A DNA stretch of 64,000 nucleotides, taken from contig CAIJNL010000016.1 of NCBI GenBank assembly GCA_903822005.1, positions 61,184 through 125,183 of the forward strand. The letters are read 5' to 3'. Source of the stretch: an uncultured Nitrospiraceae bacterium (GTDB lineage Bacteria; Nitrospirota; Thermodesulfovibrionia; Thermodesulfovibrionales; Dissulfurispiraceae). Below are positions 29,657 to 39,161 of this stretch, one piece after another. The stretch's first letter is position 1. Each line of letters starts with the position of its first letter. The position numbers were made by a program, and so were the translations under genes. The notes beneath the pieces are model-generated. The model was given only the letters and a program-made list of their open reading frames with translations, was not told where the DNA came from and made no database searches.

Positions 29657-30817
29657 CTACAAAGGTGTACTGTCAATTCTTATCGGACAGGCGTCCCTGT
29701 CACTGGTGAGGCCGCGGGCCAGAAAAAGAGCAGCAAAAATCACAATGAGCAGGCCATAGATATAATAATTCCAGCCCAGGTTTGTGTAAACCCAGCCGGG
29801 CAGATATGAGCCCAGAGACCCGCCGGTATAATAAATCGATAAGTAGAGTCCGTTGGCCACACCTTTTCTGGTGGTGGCCAGTTTATTGATGTAACCCGAG
29901 CAGGTCGACTGGAGCAGCGCCATGCCGGCTGAGAACACGAACATTCCTGCGAATATCACGGACGTGCTTTCAGAAAGAAAGAACAGGCTGCCCGCAAGGA
30001 AAAAACAGAGTCCGGCCCGAATTGTCTTTGCTTCGCTTCCCAGCAGGTTGACCAGTTTGTGGCAATTGAGCGCAACGACTATCCCCATCAGCAGACCCGA
30101 GTATGCTATGCCTATACGGAATTCGGAAATACCGCCTGTTATTTCGGCGAGGCGGAATGGCAGGAAGTTTGGGATAGAGACAAATACAAAGAAAGCGCAT
30201 GAGACCAGGAGGTAGACCCTGAGGCAGCGCGGTCGTCTCAGAGTGTCCATAATGTCACGCGGGGTTAGCCGCTCAAAATCGGCCTTGGGTGCCGGGCTGA
30301 GCCTTTGAAGGACAATCAGGCAGATAAGCAATAAGATAAAGAGTGCGAGGAAAGCATATCTCCAGCCAAACATGGTAGAAACCGCGCCTGATGCAAGTCG
30401 CCCCACAAAAGCACCCATGATGTTAGATGCGATATAAACACCAAAGCCATACTGCATCTCCCTGCCGTGGTACATGGTAGAGATATAGGTCATAATAGCG
30501 GTGAGTATGGCCGGAATTATAAGTCCCTGGCAGAAGCGCAGCCCCAGGATCAGCCAGAAATGTTCGGCAAAAAAAATGGCCAGGGCCGTTGCAGCCAGAA
30601 GAGAGACGGACCAGAGCAGTAGTTTTTTTGTCGGGACAGATTCGAGAAGATAGCCATACAGCAGAGGCGCGATGCCGAGAGGGATAAGCACAGATGTGAT
30701 CATGAGTGAAGTCGTGGCTTCGCTCGTGCCGAACTCGGACCTCAGTACAAGCAGCAGGGACTGCGACCCATAGATGGAAAAATAGACGATGGCAGCTGTG
30801 TATGCGAGGATGAACAA
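29657..30817 (-). CDS. MFS transporter
   Basis: 386 aa 12-TM; arabinose-efflux/YnfM-like pattern. Confidence 0.85.
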   Translation of the reverse strand: MFILAYTAAIVYFSIYGSQSLLLVLRSEFGTSEATTSLMITSVLIPLGIAPLLYGYLLESVPTKKLLLWSVSLLAATALAIFFAEHFWLILGLRFCQGLIIPAILTAIMTYISTMYHGREMQYGFGVYIASNIMGAFVGRLASGAVSTMFGWRYAFLALFILLLICLIVLQRLSPAPKADFERLTPRDIMDTLRRPRCLRVYLLVSCAFFVFVSIPNFLPFRLAEITGGISEFRIGIAYSGLLMGIVVALNCHKLVNLLGSEAKTIRAGLCFFLAGSLFFLSESTSVIFAGMFVFSAGMALLQSTCSGYINKLATTRKGVANGLYLSIYYTGGSLGSYLPGWVYTNLGWNYYIYGLLIVIFAALFLARGLTSDRDACPIRIDSTPL

Positions 30818-30918
30818 GTGGCTTTCCCTGGTCCCTGAACAAGAACTTTTTTATTAGGGTACATCATACTGCGCCAAGTGCGCAAGGACGGAAGGGGAGG
30901 GAAGGCAGCCGATTACAT

Positions 30919-31776
30919 CTAATAGAATTCTTTAAGCATGCTGTCGATCTTCGACATGTCCAATGACTGGGCCTGTTGAGCTAACGCTTTTTCCCTGATC
31001 AACGGTATCCTTTCATCAAAGGTCGGGCGTTCGTTTCTGTAAATAATGCCCAGGGGTATCCGGTCTCCAAATTCGAGTGCCCTGCCGAACGCTCCGGTAC
31101 GGTCTTCGGGATTATATTCCTTTTCGAGATGATATACCCTCTGTTTATACCATTCATATGTGTTGACCTTGTTAAAGCTGACGCAGGGCTGGAATATGTC
31201 GACAAGCGAAAACCCCTTGTGGCCTATGGCGGCCTTGACCATCTCCTTAAGATGTTCCATGTCACCGGCGAATGAGCGAGCGACGAAACTGCAGTCCATG
31301 GCGACCGCGAGGGCCATTGGATTAAGGCCTTCTGAAAGGACGCCGAAAGGCAGGTTATTTTTATGAGTGCCTTCGAGTGTTGTGGGAGAGGCCTGCCCTT
31401 TTGTAAGGCCGTATATCTGGTTGTCATGAACAAAGAGTTTGACATTGATATTTCTTCTCATGGCATGGAGCAGATGGTTTCCGCCCTCGCCGTAACAGTC
31501 TCCGTCGCCGGCCACCGCGATCACAATCTGGCCGCTGTTTGCGAGTTTGAGAGCTGTTGCAACGGGCAGGGACCTGCCGTGAAGTCCATTGAAGGTATTG
31601 CATTTCAGGTAATGCGGGAATTTTGCGGCCTGGCCGATCCCCGACACGATGGTGAACTGGTGAGGCTCTATCCCGAGTTCGAGCATGGCCTCTTTGAAGG
31701 TCTTTAGTATGATGATATTGCCGCATCCGGGGCACCATGACGGGGTCTCGCCTTTATAGTCATCCAATGAGGGCAT
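30919..31776 (-). CDS. korB: 2-oxoacid:ferredoxin oxidoreductase, beta subunit
   Basis: WCPGCGNIIILKTFKEA; ThDP motif GDGDCYGEGGNHLLHAMRRNINVKLFVHDNQIYGLTKGQASPTT. Confidence 0.92.
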   Translation of the reverse strand: MPSLDDYKGETPSWCPGCGNIIILKTFKEAMLELGIEPHQFTIVSGIGQAAKFPHYLKCNTFNGLHGRSLPVATALKLANSGQIVIAVAGDGDCYGEGGNHLLHAMRRNINVKLFVHDNQIYGLTKGQASPTTLEGTHKNNLPFGVLSEGLNPMALAVAMDCSFVARSFAGDMEHLKEMVKAAIGHKGFSLVDIFQPCVSFNKVNTYEWYKQRVYHLEKEYNPEDRTGAFGRALEFGDRIPLGIIYRNERPTFDERIPLIREKALAQQAQSLDMSKIDSMLKEFY

Positions 31777-33478
31777 CGATCTCTCCTGTCAATTCTTCAA
31801 GCAGGTAAGGCCTGCCGTCAAAACGGTTAAGCAGTTTATCAAAGGAATAACCGGTCTCGGCCTTTAAAAGCCGCGCGAACTGTCCGGTCGCGTTCTGTTC
31901 AAAACATATGCTCAGCGAGGCTTGGCTGAGCAATCCGAGGTAATCAAATTTGTCTGTAGCCGGCAATGGGTATATCTCACTGAAATGGAGCATGGCGATA
32001 TCATGTTTACCTGACAGGGCATCCACGGCTTCTTTCATGAGCCCGTATGAAGAGCCCCAGCCGGTTATAATGACCTTCGGTTCTTTGTTGCCGTAAAAGA
32101 GTGGTGGAGCTATTTCATTCGTTATCAGGGGCATTTTTTTGAAGAGGCGTTTATTGGTCATCCGGATGCGTGTTTCCGCATCTTCGATTATATGGCCTTC
32201 TTCGCTGTGCTCATCGCTGTCCGTAACCACAACATGTTTGGCATCTCCCGGGACACCAAATGGCGTCACCCCGTTTTCAGTATAAGCATGCCGCTTGTAC
32301 TCATTTAATGAGGCAAATGATTCTCCCCGAAGTCTGTAATCAGTGAACACGAGTTTCCCGGTATCGAAACCCGTATATGTCCATTGTGTATCGCCAAGAT
32401 ACTGGTCGAACATAACGATTGCCGGTATCTGATATTTTTCTGCCAAATCGAACGCCTTGTTGGTAAGGTAAAAGGCCTGCTCGGGGCTGCCCGGCGCAAA
32501 GACAAGCCGCGGGAATTCACCATGGGCGGTATAGAGGGCAAACTGCAGGTCGCCCTGTTCGGTCCTTGTGGGTAATCCGGTTGCCGGGCCGGGTCTCTGC
32601 CCGAGGGCGATTACAACAGGAGTTTCAGTCATGGCAGCAAGAGATATGCCCTCGCTCATAAGCGCAAAGCCTCCACCCGAAGAGCCTGTCATGGATCTGA
32701 CGCCGCCGAAAGAAGCGCCGATGGCCATATTGATTGCGGCTATCTCATCTTCGGCCTGCTCGACAATAATGCCGAATTTATCCGCCTTCCCTGCAATGTA
32801 ATTCATGACGCCGGTTGCCGGAGTCATGGGGTAAGCTGCATAAAACTTTACGCCTGAGGATATGGCGCCGAGCGCTAATGCCTCGACCCCGGTAATAAGC
32901 ATCTTGGGTTCAGAGGCGGGGGATGTTGAAAAGGAGCAGGACGGGCAATTGGCTGCCGCAAATTTGTATCCGGCTGTGGCGAGGGTGATATTCAACCGTA
33001 CCATTTCTTCGCCTTTGTCCCTGAATGTCTCTTCAATAGTCCCGAAAAGGATATCGGTATTCATGCCCGTGATGCCCAGTATGGCGCCTGTCGCGACGAT
33101 ATTTTCCATAATCCGGCTGCCGCCGTTTTCTGCGGCAAGGCGCGCAAACGGAACATCGAGAAACCGCTTTCCTTCAGGGCGTTCCTTTAAGGTTTCGGAA
33201 TCATATATGAGCCGGCCGGTTTCGGAGAGTTCGCCGACATGCCTGTGTATAGTCTCTCTGTCGAGGGCGACAATAATATCGATCTGTTTTCTTGAAGACA
33301 TGACAGGCTTGTCAGCGAAGCGTATCTGATAGAAATTATGACCGCCCCTTATGCGCGATTCATAATCCTGGTGGGAAAAAACATGATATCCGGAACGCGA
33401 AAAAACCTTTGCCAGCGCATCGCCGATGGTCTGCGAGCCCTGCCCAGCCTCTCCGCCGATTTTTATAGAATAGTCCAT
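31760..33478 (-). CDS. korA: 2-oxoacid:ferredoxin oxidoreductase, fused gamma-alpha subunit
   Basis: 572 aa; GGEAGQGSQTIGDALAKVFSRSGYHVFSHQDYESRIRGGHNFYQIR; alpha part YAAYPMTPATGVMNYIA; overlaps korB by 17 bp. Confidence 0.92.
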   Translation of the reverse strand: MDYSIKIGGEAGQGSQTIGDALAKVFSRSGYHVFSHQDYESRIRGGHNFYQIRFADKPVMSSRKQIDIIVALDRETIHRHVGELSETGRLIYDSETLKERPEGKRFLDVPFARLAAENGGSRIMENIVATGAILGITGMNTDILFGTIEETFRDKGEEMVRLNITLATAGYKFAAANCPSCSFSTSPASEPKMLITGVEALALGAISSGVKFYAAYPMTPATGVMNYIAGKADKFGIIVEQAEDEIAAINMAIGASFGGVRSMTGSSGGGFALMSEGISLAAMTETPVVIALGQRPGPATGLPTRTEQGDLQFALYTAHGEFPRLVFAPGSPEQAFYLTNKAFDLAEKYQIPAIVMFDQYLGDTQWTYTGFDTGKLVFTDYRLRGESFASLNEYKRHAYTENGVTPFGVPGDAKHVVVTDSDEHSEEGHIIEDAETRIRMTNKRLFKKMPLITNEIAPPLFYGNKEPKVIITGWGSSYGLMKEAVDALSGKHDIAMLHFSEIYPLPATDKFDYLGLLSQASLSICFEQNATGQFARLLKAETGYSFDKLLNRFDGRPYLLEELTGEIDALIG

Positions 33479-33552
33479 ATGATTACTGAATTAATATATC
33501 AACAACGCGAGAATGCTGCAAGGGAGTCAGGAGCTCATTATGTAAGTATGTT

Positions 33553-34332
33553 TTATGCGTGGCTTAATGCAGGGCGAAGGTCCTGGTTCTGCTGTCCGTA
33601 AACCACTCTGTTGCGGCCGGTTTTTTTGGCGGTATACAGTGCATTGTCGGCGCGCTGGACTACCTGGATGGGATCGTCATCAAGCGCGGATATTGTGGCG
33701 ATGCCGATGCTGATGGATACGGGAATCTGATAGCCCTGATAGGCATATTTATTTTTTGAAAGCCTGCTGCGCAGTCTGTCGAGCGGCATGGCTGCTGTCT
33801 TGCTGCTTGTTTCGGGAAGCAGTATGAGAAATTCCTCGCCGCCGTATCTGATCACCACGTCACATTCCCGTAGGCCTGCCCTGAGGGTGGCTGCTATGTG
33901 TGTCAAAATATTGTCACCTGCTATATGGCCATAAGTATCATTGATTTTCTTGAAGTAATCGGCATCTACCATCGCAACCGAAAAGGTCGAATTATTTCTT
34001 TTTGCCCTTGCAAACTCCTCATTAAGTCTTATCAGGCCAGCCCTGCGATTATAGACCTGTGTCAGTTCATCATAAAGATAGTCATTCTGCATGGATTCAT
34101 AGGAAGAGGTAAGGGTATCCTCGGTCTTGCGCACGCAGTAGTTACTTATGAACAGGAAATTGACTGCACAAAGGATAAAGCCGGATGTCGCTGTAATCAA
34201 GGCTATTTTTGATGTCTCAACACCCAGTGCCAGTAAAACGAACGGAATTATTAGTGTCAGGACGAGCATATTTACGAATATCATCCGTCTCAGAGACTTC
34301 GCAAGGTCGTTTATCGCTGATTTAAATCCCAT
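33553..34332 (-). CDS. Diguanylate cyclase (GGDEF domain) with two N-terminal TM helices
   Basis: VIRYGGEEFLILLPET active site, DELTQVYNRRAG. Confidence 0.93.
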   Translation of the reverse strand: MGFKSAINDLAKSLRRMIFVNMLVLTLIIPFVLLALGVETSKIALITATSGFILCAVNFLFISNYCVRKTEDTLTSSYESMQNDYLYDELTQVYNRRAGLIRLNEEFARAKRNNSTFSVAMVDADYFKKINDTYGHIAGDNILTHIAATLRAGLRECDVVIRYGGEEFLILLPETSSKTAAMPLDRLRSRLSKNKYAYQGYQIPVSISIGIATISALDDDPIQVVQRADNALYTAKKTGRNRVVYGQQNQDLRPALSHA

Positions 34333-34571
34333 ATGCCCTCCTTAATTCTTTCAACAAGTAACTGATGCTATAGAAACAGAATATAGCAAAATGCGTGCCT
34401 CTCGTAAATATCATTGAATAATAAGGATAAAATAATAGTGCGGGTACAGGAGGCGCGGCAAAGCGTCATTATATTGGCATTATTTTCCTACTATATTTCA
34501 ACGAGAAGGCAAAAATTTCCGCTATTTTGTGATTTTGGTTACACTTCACAACGGCTTTTGTTTATCTACGT

Positions 34572-34708
34572 CAAGGGCAATTGCCTCTTGTCTCGCTGAA
34601 TTAGACCACTTTGCCTAAACAACCGCATAGTCACAAAGACGCACACCAATATAGCCTGTTTATAATCTAAGGGAGGGTCACACCGAGACATCGAGTCAGC
34701 TGCCCTTG
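34572..34708 (+). repeat. 137-nt element, copy 1, with imperfect ~27-nt terminal inverted repeats
   Basis: Begins CAAGGGCAATTGCCTCTTGTCTCGCTGAAT and ends GACATCGAGTCAGCTGCCCTTG; homologous without gaps to 34909-35045. Confidence 0.8.
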
Positions 34709-34741
34709 CCTTGTCACATGGTGTCTAAGTTTATAGCCGGG

Positions 34742-34786
34742 AATGGCGGCAGTATCGACAGCGCCGCGTCGCCGTTGTATATGACA
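34742..34786 (+). repeat. Dispersed repeat block B, copy 2
   Basis: AATGGCGGCAGTATCGACAGCGCCGCGTCGCCGTTGTATATGACA; 43/45 match to reverse complement of 20925-20969. Confidence 0.85.
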
Positions 34787-34908
34787 AATGTAGAAGAATT
34801 GTTAGCGTTCTGTCTGATCCGGCGTGTATAGAAGATACCCACGATGATTCAGCAAGCCGAGATGCGGCTGCCATTTTCGGCATGATTATTAAGATATGAA
34901 CAGGCTGC

Positions 34909-35045
34909 CAAGTGCAACTGCCTCTTGTCTCGCTGAATGAGATCACTTTGACGGATTTACCGCATTATCTGAAAGGCGCATTATATATTTTGCTGTTCAG
35001 TCTCGCAAGGAAGGTCACACCGAGACATCGAGTCAGCTGCCCTTG
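34909..35045 (+). repeat. 137-nt element, copy 2 (offset exactly 337 bp from copy 1)
   Basis: CAAGTGCAACTGCCTCTTGTCTCGCTGAATGAG ... GGAAGGTCACACCGAGACATCGAGTCAGCTGCCCTTG. Confidence 0.8.
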
Positions 35046-35099
35046 TCAGCATCATATTTTTGTCCATATTATCTTTTAATTCCTATTTTTTATGCGAAT

Positions 35100-35113
35100 A
35101 TGATCTATATCAT
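35100..35113 (+). promoter_or_regulatory. FNR/CRP-superfamily-like palindromic site upstream of Fe-S protein gene
   Basis: ATGATCTATATCAT, near FNR consensus TTGATNNNNATCAA; ~60 bp upstream of the start at 35175. Confidence 0.5.
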
Positions 35114-35174
35114 GGCGTGATCAGCTGATATCCATTAAACTGTAGATACAAGGATTAAAATTCTGGAGGAAATA

Positions 35175-35912
35175 ATGAAAACCCTGAGAAAAATTATTGA
35201 GATCGACGAAGACCTTTGTGACGGATGCGGACAGTGTGTCACTTCCTGTGCAGAGGGCGCGCTTCAGATAGTTGACGGCAAAGCCAAGGTGATAGCAGAG
35301 GTATTCTGCGACGGGCTCGGGGCATGTATCGGAGAATGCCCGCGCAATGCGCTGAAAATAATCGAAAGAGAGGCTGACCCGTTTGATGAAGAGGCGGTTG
35401 AGGAACACATGAAAGGCAGCAAGCCTGCAGCGCATGTTGCGCCTTCGCACGGCGGATGCCCTGGCAGCCGCATGCAGACCTTCAGTTCACCATGCTGCGA
35501 CAGCATGAAGCCGGCGGCCGGTACGGGCGGACCTTCTGCTCTTACTCACTGGCCTGTGCAGATAAGCCTGGTATCTCCGGCAGCGCCTTTTCTCAAAGGC
35601 GCCCACCTGCTCGTAGCTGCTGACTGTACAGCGTTCGCTTATCCCGATTTTCATGGCAGCCTGCTCAAAGGCAAGGTGCTCATGGTCGGATGCCCGAAAC
35701 TTGATGACGGGCAGGCTTATCTGAACAAGTTTGTGGATATCTTCAAAAACGCGGGCGTAAATAAGGTCACGGTAGCAGAGATGGAAGTGCCCTGCTGCTC
35801 AAAGCTGCCGATGATCATTAAAAAGGCGATGGAGATCTCGGGTGCAACCATACCGATGGAAGAGGTGGTCATCGGGATACAGGGCGATATCAAGAAAAGG
35901 ATAGTTCACTAA
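35175..35912 (+). CDS. 4Fe-4S ferredoxin-domain protein with C-terminal Cys-containing domain
   Basis: IDEDLCDGCGQCVTSCAEGAL and CDGLGACIGECPRNAL (two 4Fe-4S motifs); C-terminal VGCPKLDD, VPCCSKLP. Confidence 0.88.
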   Translation: MKTLRKIIEIDEDLCDGCGQCVTSCAEGALQIVDGKAKVIAEVFCDGLGACIGECPRNALKIIEREADPFDEEAVEEHMKGSKPAAHVAPSHGGCPGSRMQTFSSPCCDSMKPAAGTGGPSALTHWPVQISLVSPAAPFLKGAHLLVAADCTAFAYPDFHGSLLKGKVLMVGCPKLDDGQAYLNKFVDIFKNAGVNKVTVAEMEVPCCSKLPMIIKKAMEISGATIPMEEVVIGIQGDIKKRIVH

Positions 35913-35954
35913 ACAATAGCGGATCAGCGGATGACGGCGTAACGTTAGTTATAT

Positions 35955-35997
35955 AAAACAAAACAGGGGACTGGGAATCGTCCCCTGTTTTGTTTTT
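35955..35997 (+). terminator. Rho-independent terminator downstream of Fe-S protein gene
   Basis: AAAACAGGGGAC / GTCCCCTGTTTT perfect stem with 8-nt loop and T-rich tail. Confidence 0.85.
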
Positions 35998-36052
35998 GGA
36001 AAAGAAGCCTTTTGGCATTTTTCTTTTTTGTACTGCTATAATTAAATACATT

Positions 36053-36817
36053 ATGGCTCCAGTTCCCGACGTAACGGTAATCCGCGCATGTCGTATACTC
36101 TTCGGAAATGAACTTGCCGTCAGTCTTGATTTCCTTAGATCTCTTGAATCACTCAGCATTAAAAGCGCATTTCGCAAACGCGCGCTCGAAACCCATCCCG
36201 ACCGCTTTATCAATTTCGGCCCAGTTGCTGTGAGCGATCAGACCGTGCGGTTTGTCGAGGTCACAACAGCGTATGAGCGGCTGAATGCGTTTCTTGCCGA
36301 ACGTGAGCGGACCACTCGCGATCCTTTTGCCAGGACAGCGCAGACAGAATCTCCCCGGCGGAAGCCCGAACCGGCAGCTGCACGGCCGCGACCGCCGCGT
36401 TTTTTTGAGGGCAGCATCCCGCAGCGCAGCCTGCTTTTCGGAGAATATTTGTATTACACCCGTACTATTCCCCAATATGTGTTGACCGAAGCGATCGTAT
36501 GGCAGCGCGGCCAGCGTCCACGGTTTGGAGACATCGCCCTTCGATGGAGACTGCTGTCTGATGAAGCGCTGGATGAAGTCGTCCGGAGCAAACGTTTCGG
36601 GGAGATGCTCGGAGAATCCGCTATCAGGCTCATGAAGCTGAACCGTTTTCATGTAAATACCATTCTCTTTTTTCAGAGGAAGCAGCAGCGTCCGATAGGG
36701 GAATATTTTACGAGCCAGGGCCATATAATGCAGTTCATGCTCAGGCGACTGCTGCATGAAAATCAGCTACACAACGAACAGTTTCGATCTCTTTCCGCTT
36801 TCCGCAAGGCGGACTAA
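36053..36817 (+). CDS. J-domain protein with C-terminal tandem repeats resembling MshEN/GspE N-terminal domain
   Basis: SIKSAFRKRALETHPDRF; repeated FGEYL/FGDIALRWRLLSDEALDEVV/IGEYFTSQGHIMQFMLRRLL; start at ATG 36053. Confidence 0.7.
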   Translation: MAPVPDVTVIRACRILFGNELAVSLDFLRSLESLSIKSAFRKRALETHPDRFINFGPVAVSDQTVRFVEVTTAYERLNAFLAERERTTRDPFARTAQTESPRRKPEPAAARPRPPRFFEGSIPQRSLLFGEYLYYTRTIPQYVLTEAIVWQRGQRPRFGDIALRWRLLSDEALDEVVRSKRFGEMLGESAIRLMKLNRFHVNTILFFQRKQQRPIGEYFTSQGHIMQFMLRRLLHENQLHNEQFRSLSAFRKAD

Positions 36818-36850
36818 AACAGATATTCTCTTGTAAAAAGCCCGCGCAGG

Positions 36851-37603
36851 TCACTCGGTCAGCTGGTTGCTGGTCGATTCCTCTTCCAGGTTTGTCTTCC
36901 AATCCCCCATAGTAGTGTAAATCGTCTCAACACTGCACTTGTGTCTTGTGACCAGATGCCGGACGGCCGCTTCATAGGAGGATGGGCTCGAAGGCCCTGT
37001 TGATGCATGATATATAAGGTCTGGAAAGACATGGCTTTTATAACCTTTACGCCGAAGATCCAGACAGTAGCCTGCTACATACAGATACCAGCCCTTGAGG
37101 GACTCATCAAAAGGAACTCTTTCAAATATTTTTCTCGGCACAATGAGGAGGCATCCATCGAGAGTCTGAACTTCAACGGGCTTGCAGGAATCTCTTGGGC
37201 CTGCATGGCAGGGAGGATCCCCGTGGATCACGGAGGCCCACAGCATCCCCTTGTCGGTTTTCCCAGCCACACCGACGACGCCCGGATGCCGAAGAGAAGA
37301 CAGTCTGTTCTGTACATCAATCAGCCATGTATCGGACAAAAGGGCTACGTCCTGGTGAACAAACAGGATATGATCATATTGTGCCTGATGCGCCGTTCGG
37401 TTAAGAATCGGGGCTGCTGATGAATACAGTCCCTTTTGATTGTCGATGATAAGCATCTCATAGGGTGAATGCTGTCTGCGCAGGCTCGCCATAAGATATT
37501 TCTCCAGCTTTTCATAATCATTGCAGGCACAGATGATGGAAACCCCTGTGTTTATTGAATCCCCCTTTTCCCCGGGGAATATTTTGCGAAATAACCCGGA
37601 CAT
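36851..37603 (-). CDS. Glycosyltransferase-like (family 2 / StrF-like)
   Basis: 250 aa; SIICACNDYEKLEKYLMASLRRQ, DHILFVHQDVALLSDTWL, TLDGCLLIVPRKIFERVPFDES. Confidence 0.75.
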   Translation of the reverse strand: MSGLFRKIFPGEKGDSINTGVSIICACNDYEKLEKYLMASLRRQHSPYEMLIIDNQKGLYSSAAPILNRTAHQAQYDHILFVHQDVALLSDTWLIDVQNRLSSLRHPGVVGVAGKTDKGMLWASVIHGDPPCHAGPRDSCKPVEVQTLDGCLLIVPRKIFERVPFDESLKGWYLYVAGYCLDLRRKGYKSHVFPDLIYHASTGPSSPSSYEAAVRHLVTRHKCSVETIYTTMGDWKTNLEEESTSNQLTE

Positions 37604-38883
37604 TACTGAATGCCTCTGCTCATCATGACCTTCTTTGATTGTTCCAGGGTTTTTTCATACAGTCGCCAATCGGCACGCGTGCTATCAAAAACGACGTCTT
37701 CAAGGCCGATTCTTTCATCTCTCATGACAGGGCGCTTCAGAACCATGTCTTCTGCGAGACAGACAGGAATGCCGGCATGGGTTTTATTCTCAGCGCAGTT
37801 CTCTATTTTCCCGTAGCATGTATAACCACCGATACCGTCAAGGCTAAAACCTGCAGGAAGGTCTCTCTTGGCATAGGCATAGACATTTGTCTGCAAGCCG
37901 CAACGCGGAGTGAGTAAACAATTATTATGTAATACAGCATTGAAGACCGTTCCCATTGCCTCGATGTGACAGAGATGGTAGGGCCGGTAAAAAAGGTAAT
38001 AGGGGCCATTTCCCATCTTGTAGTAAGAAAGCATGTCCTTCTGGTAAGGATTGTCACAGTAACCTACTGTAAAAACACCTCCGCCAGGTTCAGCGCCGAG
38101 TATGTAATCAACAAAAGGCGTACGGCCATCCCAGAGCCGTTCGAAATTATAGCAATTCATAACCTGTTGAACCCGATCCATCGGGTAGCCGTGCATGCCG
38201 GGCACGAGGGTTGCCAAGCCATAGGCATTGGCAATAATGGCCATCTCGATATTAAGTTTGGTGCCATCAGTGTAGGAAGTACACATGCGGTAATCAAGAT
38301 TCCGTTTATCCGCTTCAGGGATGATGGTTGAGGGATTGGCATATCGGTCAAGAAATCCCTTGATGTTTCCAACCATGACCAGTTCAAAACCCCAGCTGAC
38401 AATGTCGTCTACAAGGTGTTTCATAACTCCATACTGATCTCCATCACAACTGGTGCATACAACCATGTTCTCAGCCGCTATATTCGACAGAAGAGGACCG
38501 TATATGAGATCAATTTCAGAGTTCATCAGAATAACATGCTTGTGATGTTCAAGGGCCGTGATTGCATATTCGGCTGCCAGAGTTATTGAATTGGAGGCTT
38601 CGATGACAGCATTGATACAATCTGCTGCCGATATCCATCGACCTTCATCGCATAAGGCTATAATACCCTGGCTTATGACACTATTCAGGGCATCGAGACT
38701 TTCGACTATCCGATACGGTAAATTGAGCCATTCCAGTACATTTTTACACCGTTCGATATCTTTGTCACAAACTGCGACACATTCTATTCCTGGGGTGATG
38801 CAGCTTTGATAAAAAAGCCCCTTCCCCATCGAGCCAATACCAATGATTCCAATTTTAATAATTTCCGCCTTGTCGTTTTTCAT
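37603..38883 (-). CDS. NAD(P)-dependent oxidoreductase, homoserine dehydrogenase-like with SAF-like C-terminal part
   Basis: 426 aa; IIKIGIIGIGSMGKGLFYQ Rossmann motif; ends 1 bp from the glycosyltransferase start. Confidence 0.75.
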   Translation of the reverse strand: MKNDKAEIIKIGIIGIGSMGKGLFYQSCITPGIECVAVCDKDIERCKNVLEWLNLPYRIVESLDALNSVISQGIIALCDEGRWISAADCINAVIEASNSITLAAEYAITALEHHKHVILMNSEIDLIYGPLLSNIAAENMVVCTSCDGDQYGVMKHLVDDIVSWGFELVMVGNIKGFLDRYANPSTIIPEADKRNLDYRMCTSYTDGTKLNIEMAIIANAYGLATLVPGMHGYPMDRVQQVMNCYNFERLWDGRTPFVDYILGAEPGGGVFTVGYCDNPYQKDMLSYYKMGNGPYYLFYRPYHLCHIEAMGTVFNAVLHNNCLLTPRCGLQTNVYAYAKRDLPAGFSLDGIGGYTCYGKIENCAENKTHAGIPVCLAEDMVLKRPVMRDERIGLEDVVFDSTRADWRLYEKTLEQSKKVMMSRGIQ

Positions 38884-39078
38884 TTTGTTTCATGCCCCAT
38901 CATTTGTGCCCGGACTGACAACAACTTAATGCCTGGAATGGCAATAAATATGTTGAGGAGCATGGTCTGACTCGCGTCTTGATTGTTCTTGCTCACGGCG
39001 TTACCTATTGTTTGACAGATTTGTAATCACTGAAGAAGTTTACCATAATCAATATCAGAGGGATGTCATGTATAACGG

Positions 39079-39161
39079 TGGTGCGAGAGAAGGGATTCGA
39101 ACCCTCACGATTGCTCACTGGCTCCTAAGGCCAGCGCGTCTGCCAGTTCCGCCACTCTCGC
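39079..39161 (-). tRNA. tRNA-Leu (anticodon UAG), CCA encoded
   Basis: Minus strand GCGAGAGTGGCGGAACTGGCAGACGCGCTGGCCTTAGGAGCCAG...GGTTCGAATCCC...CTCTCGCACCA; anticodon loop CTTAGGA. Confidence 0.95.

Noticed and set aside
34561-34580. TTTATCTACGTCAAGG as a second FNR-type site
   Set aside because: Too degenerate and not placed upstream of a plus-strand gene; it abuts the repeat element instead.
36851-39161. Integrated mobile element at tRNA-Leu
   Set aside because: No integrase and no second copy of the tRNA 3' end found; kept only as a possible islet.
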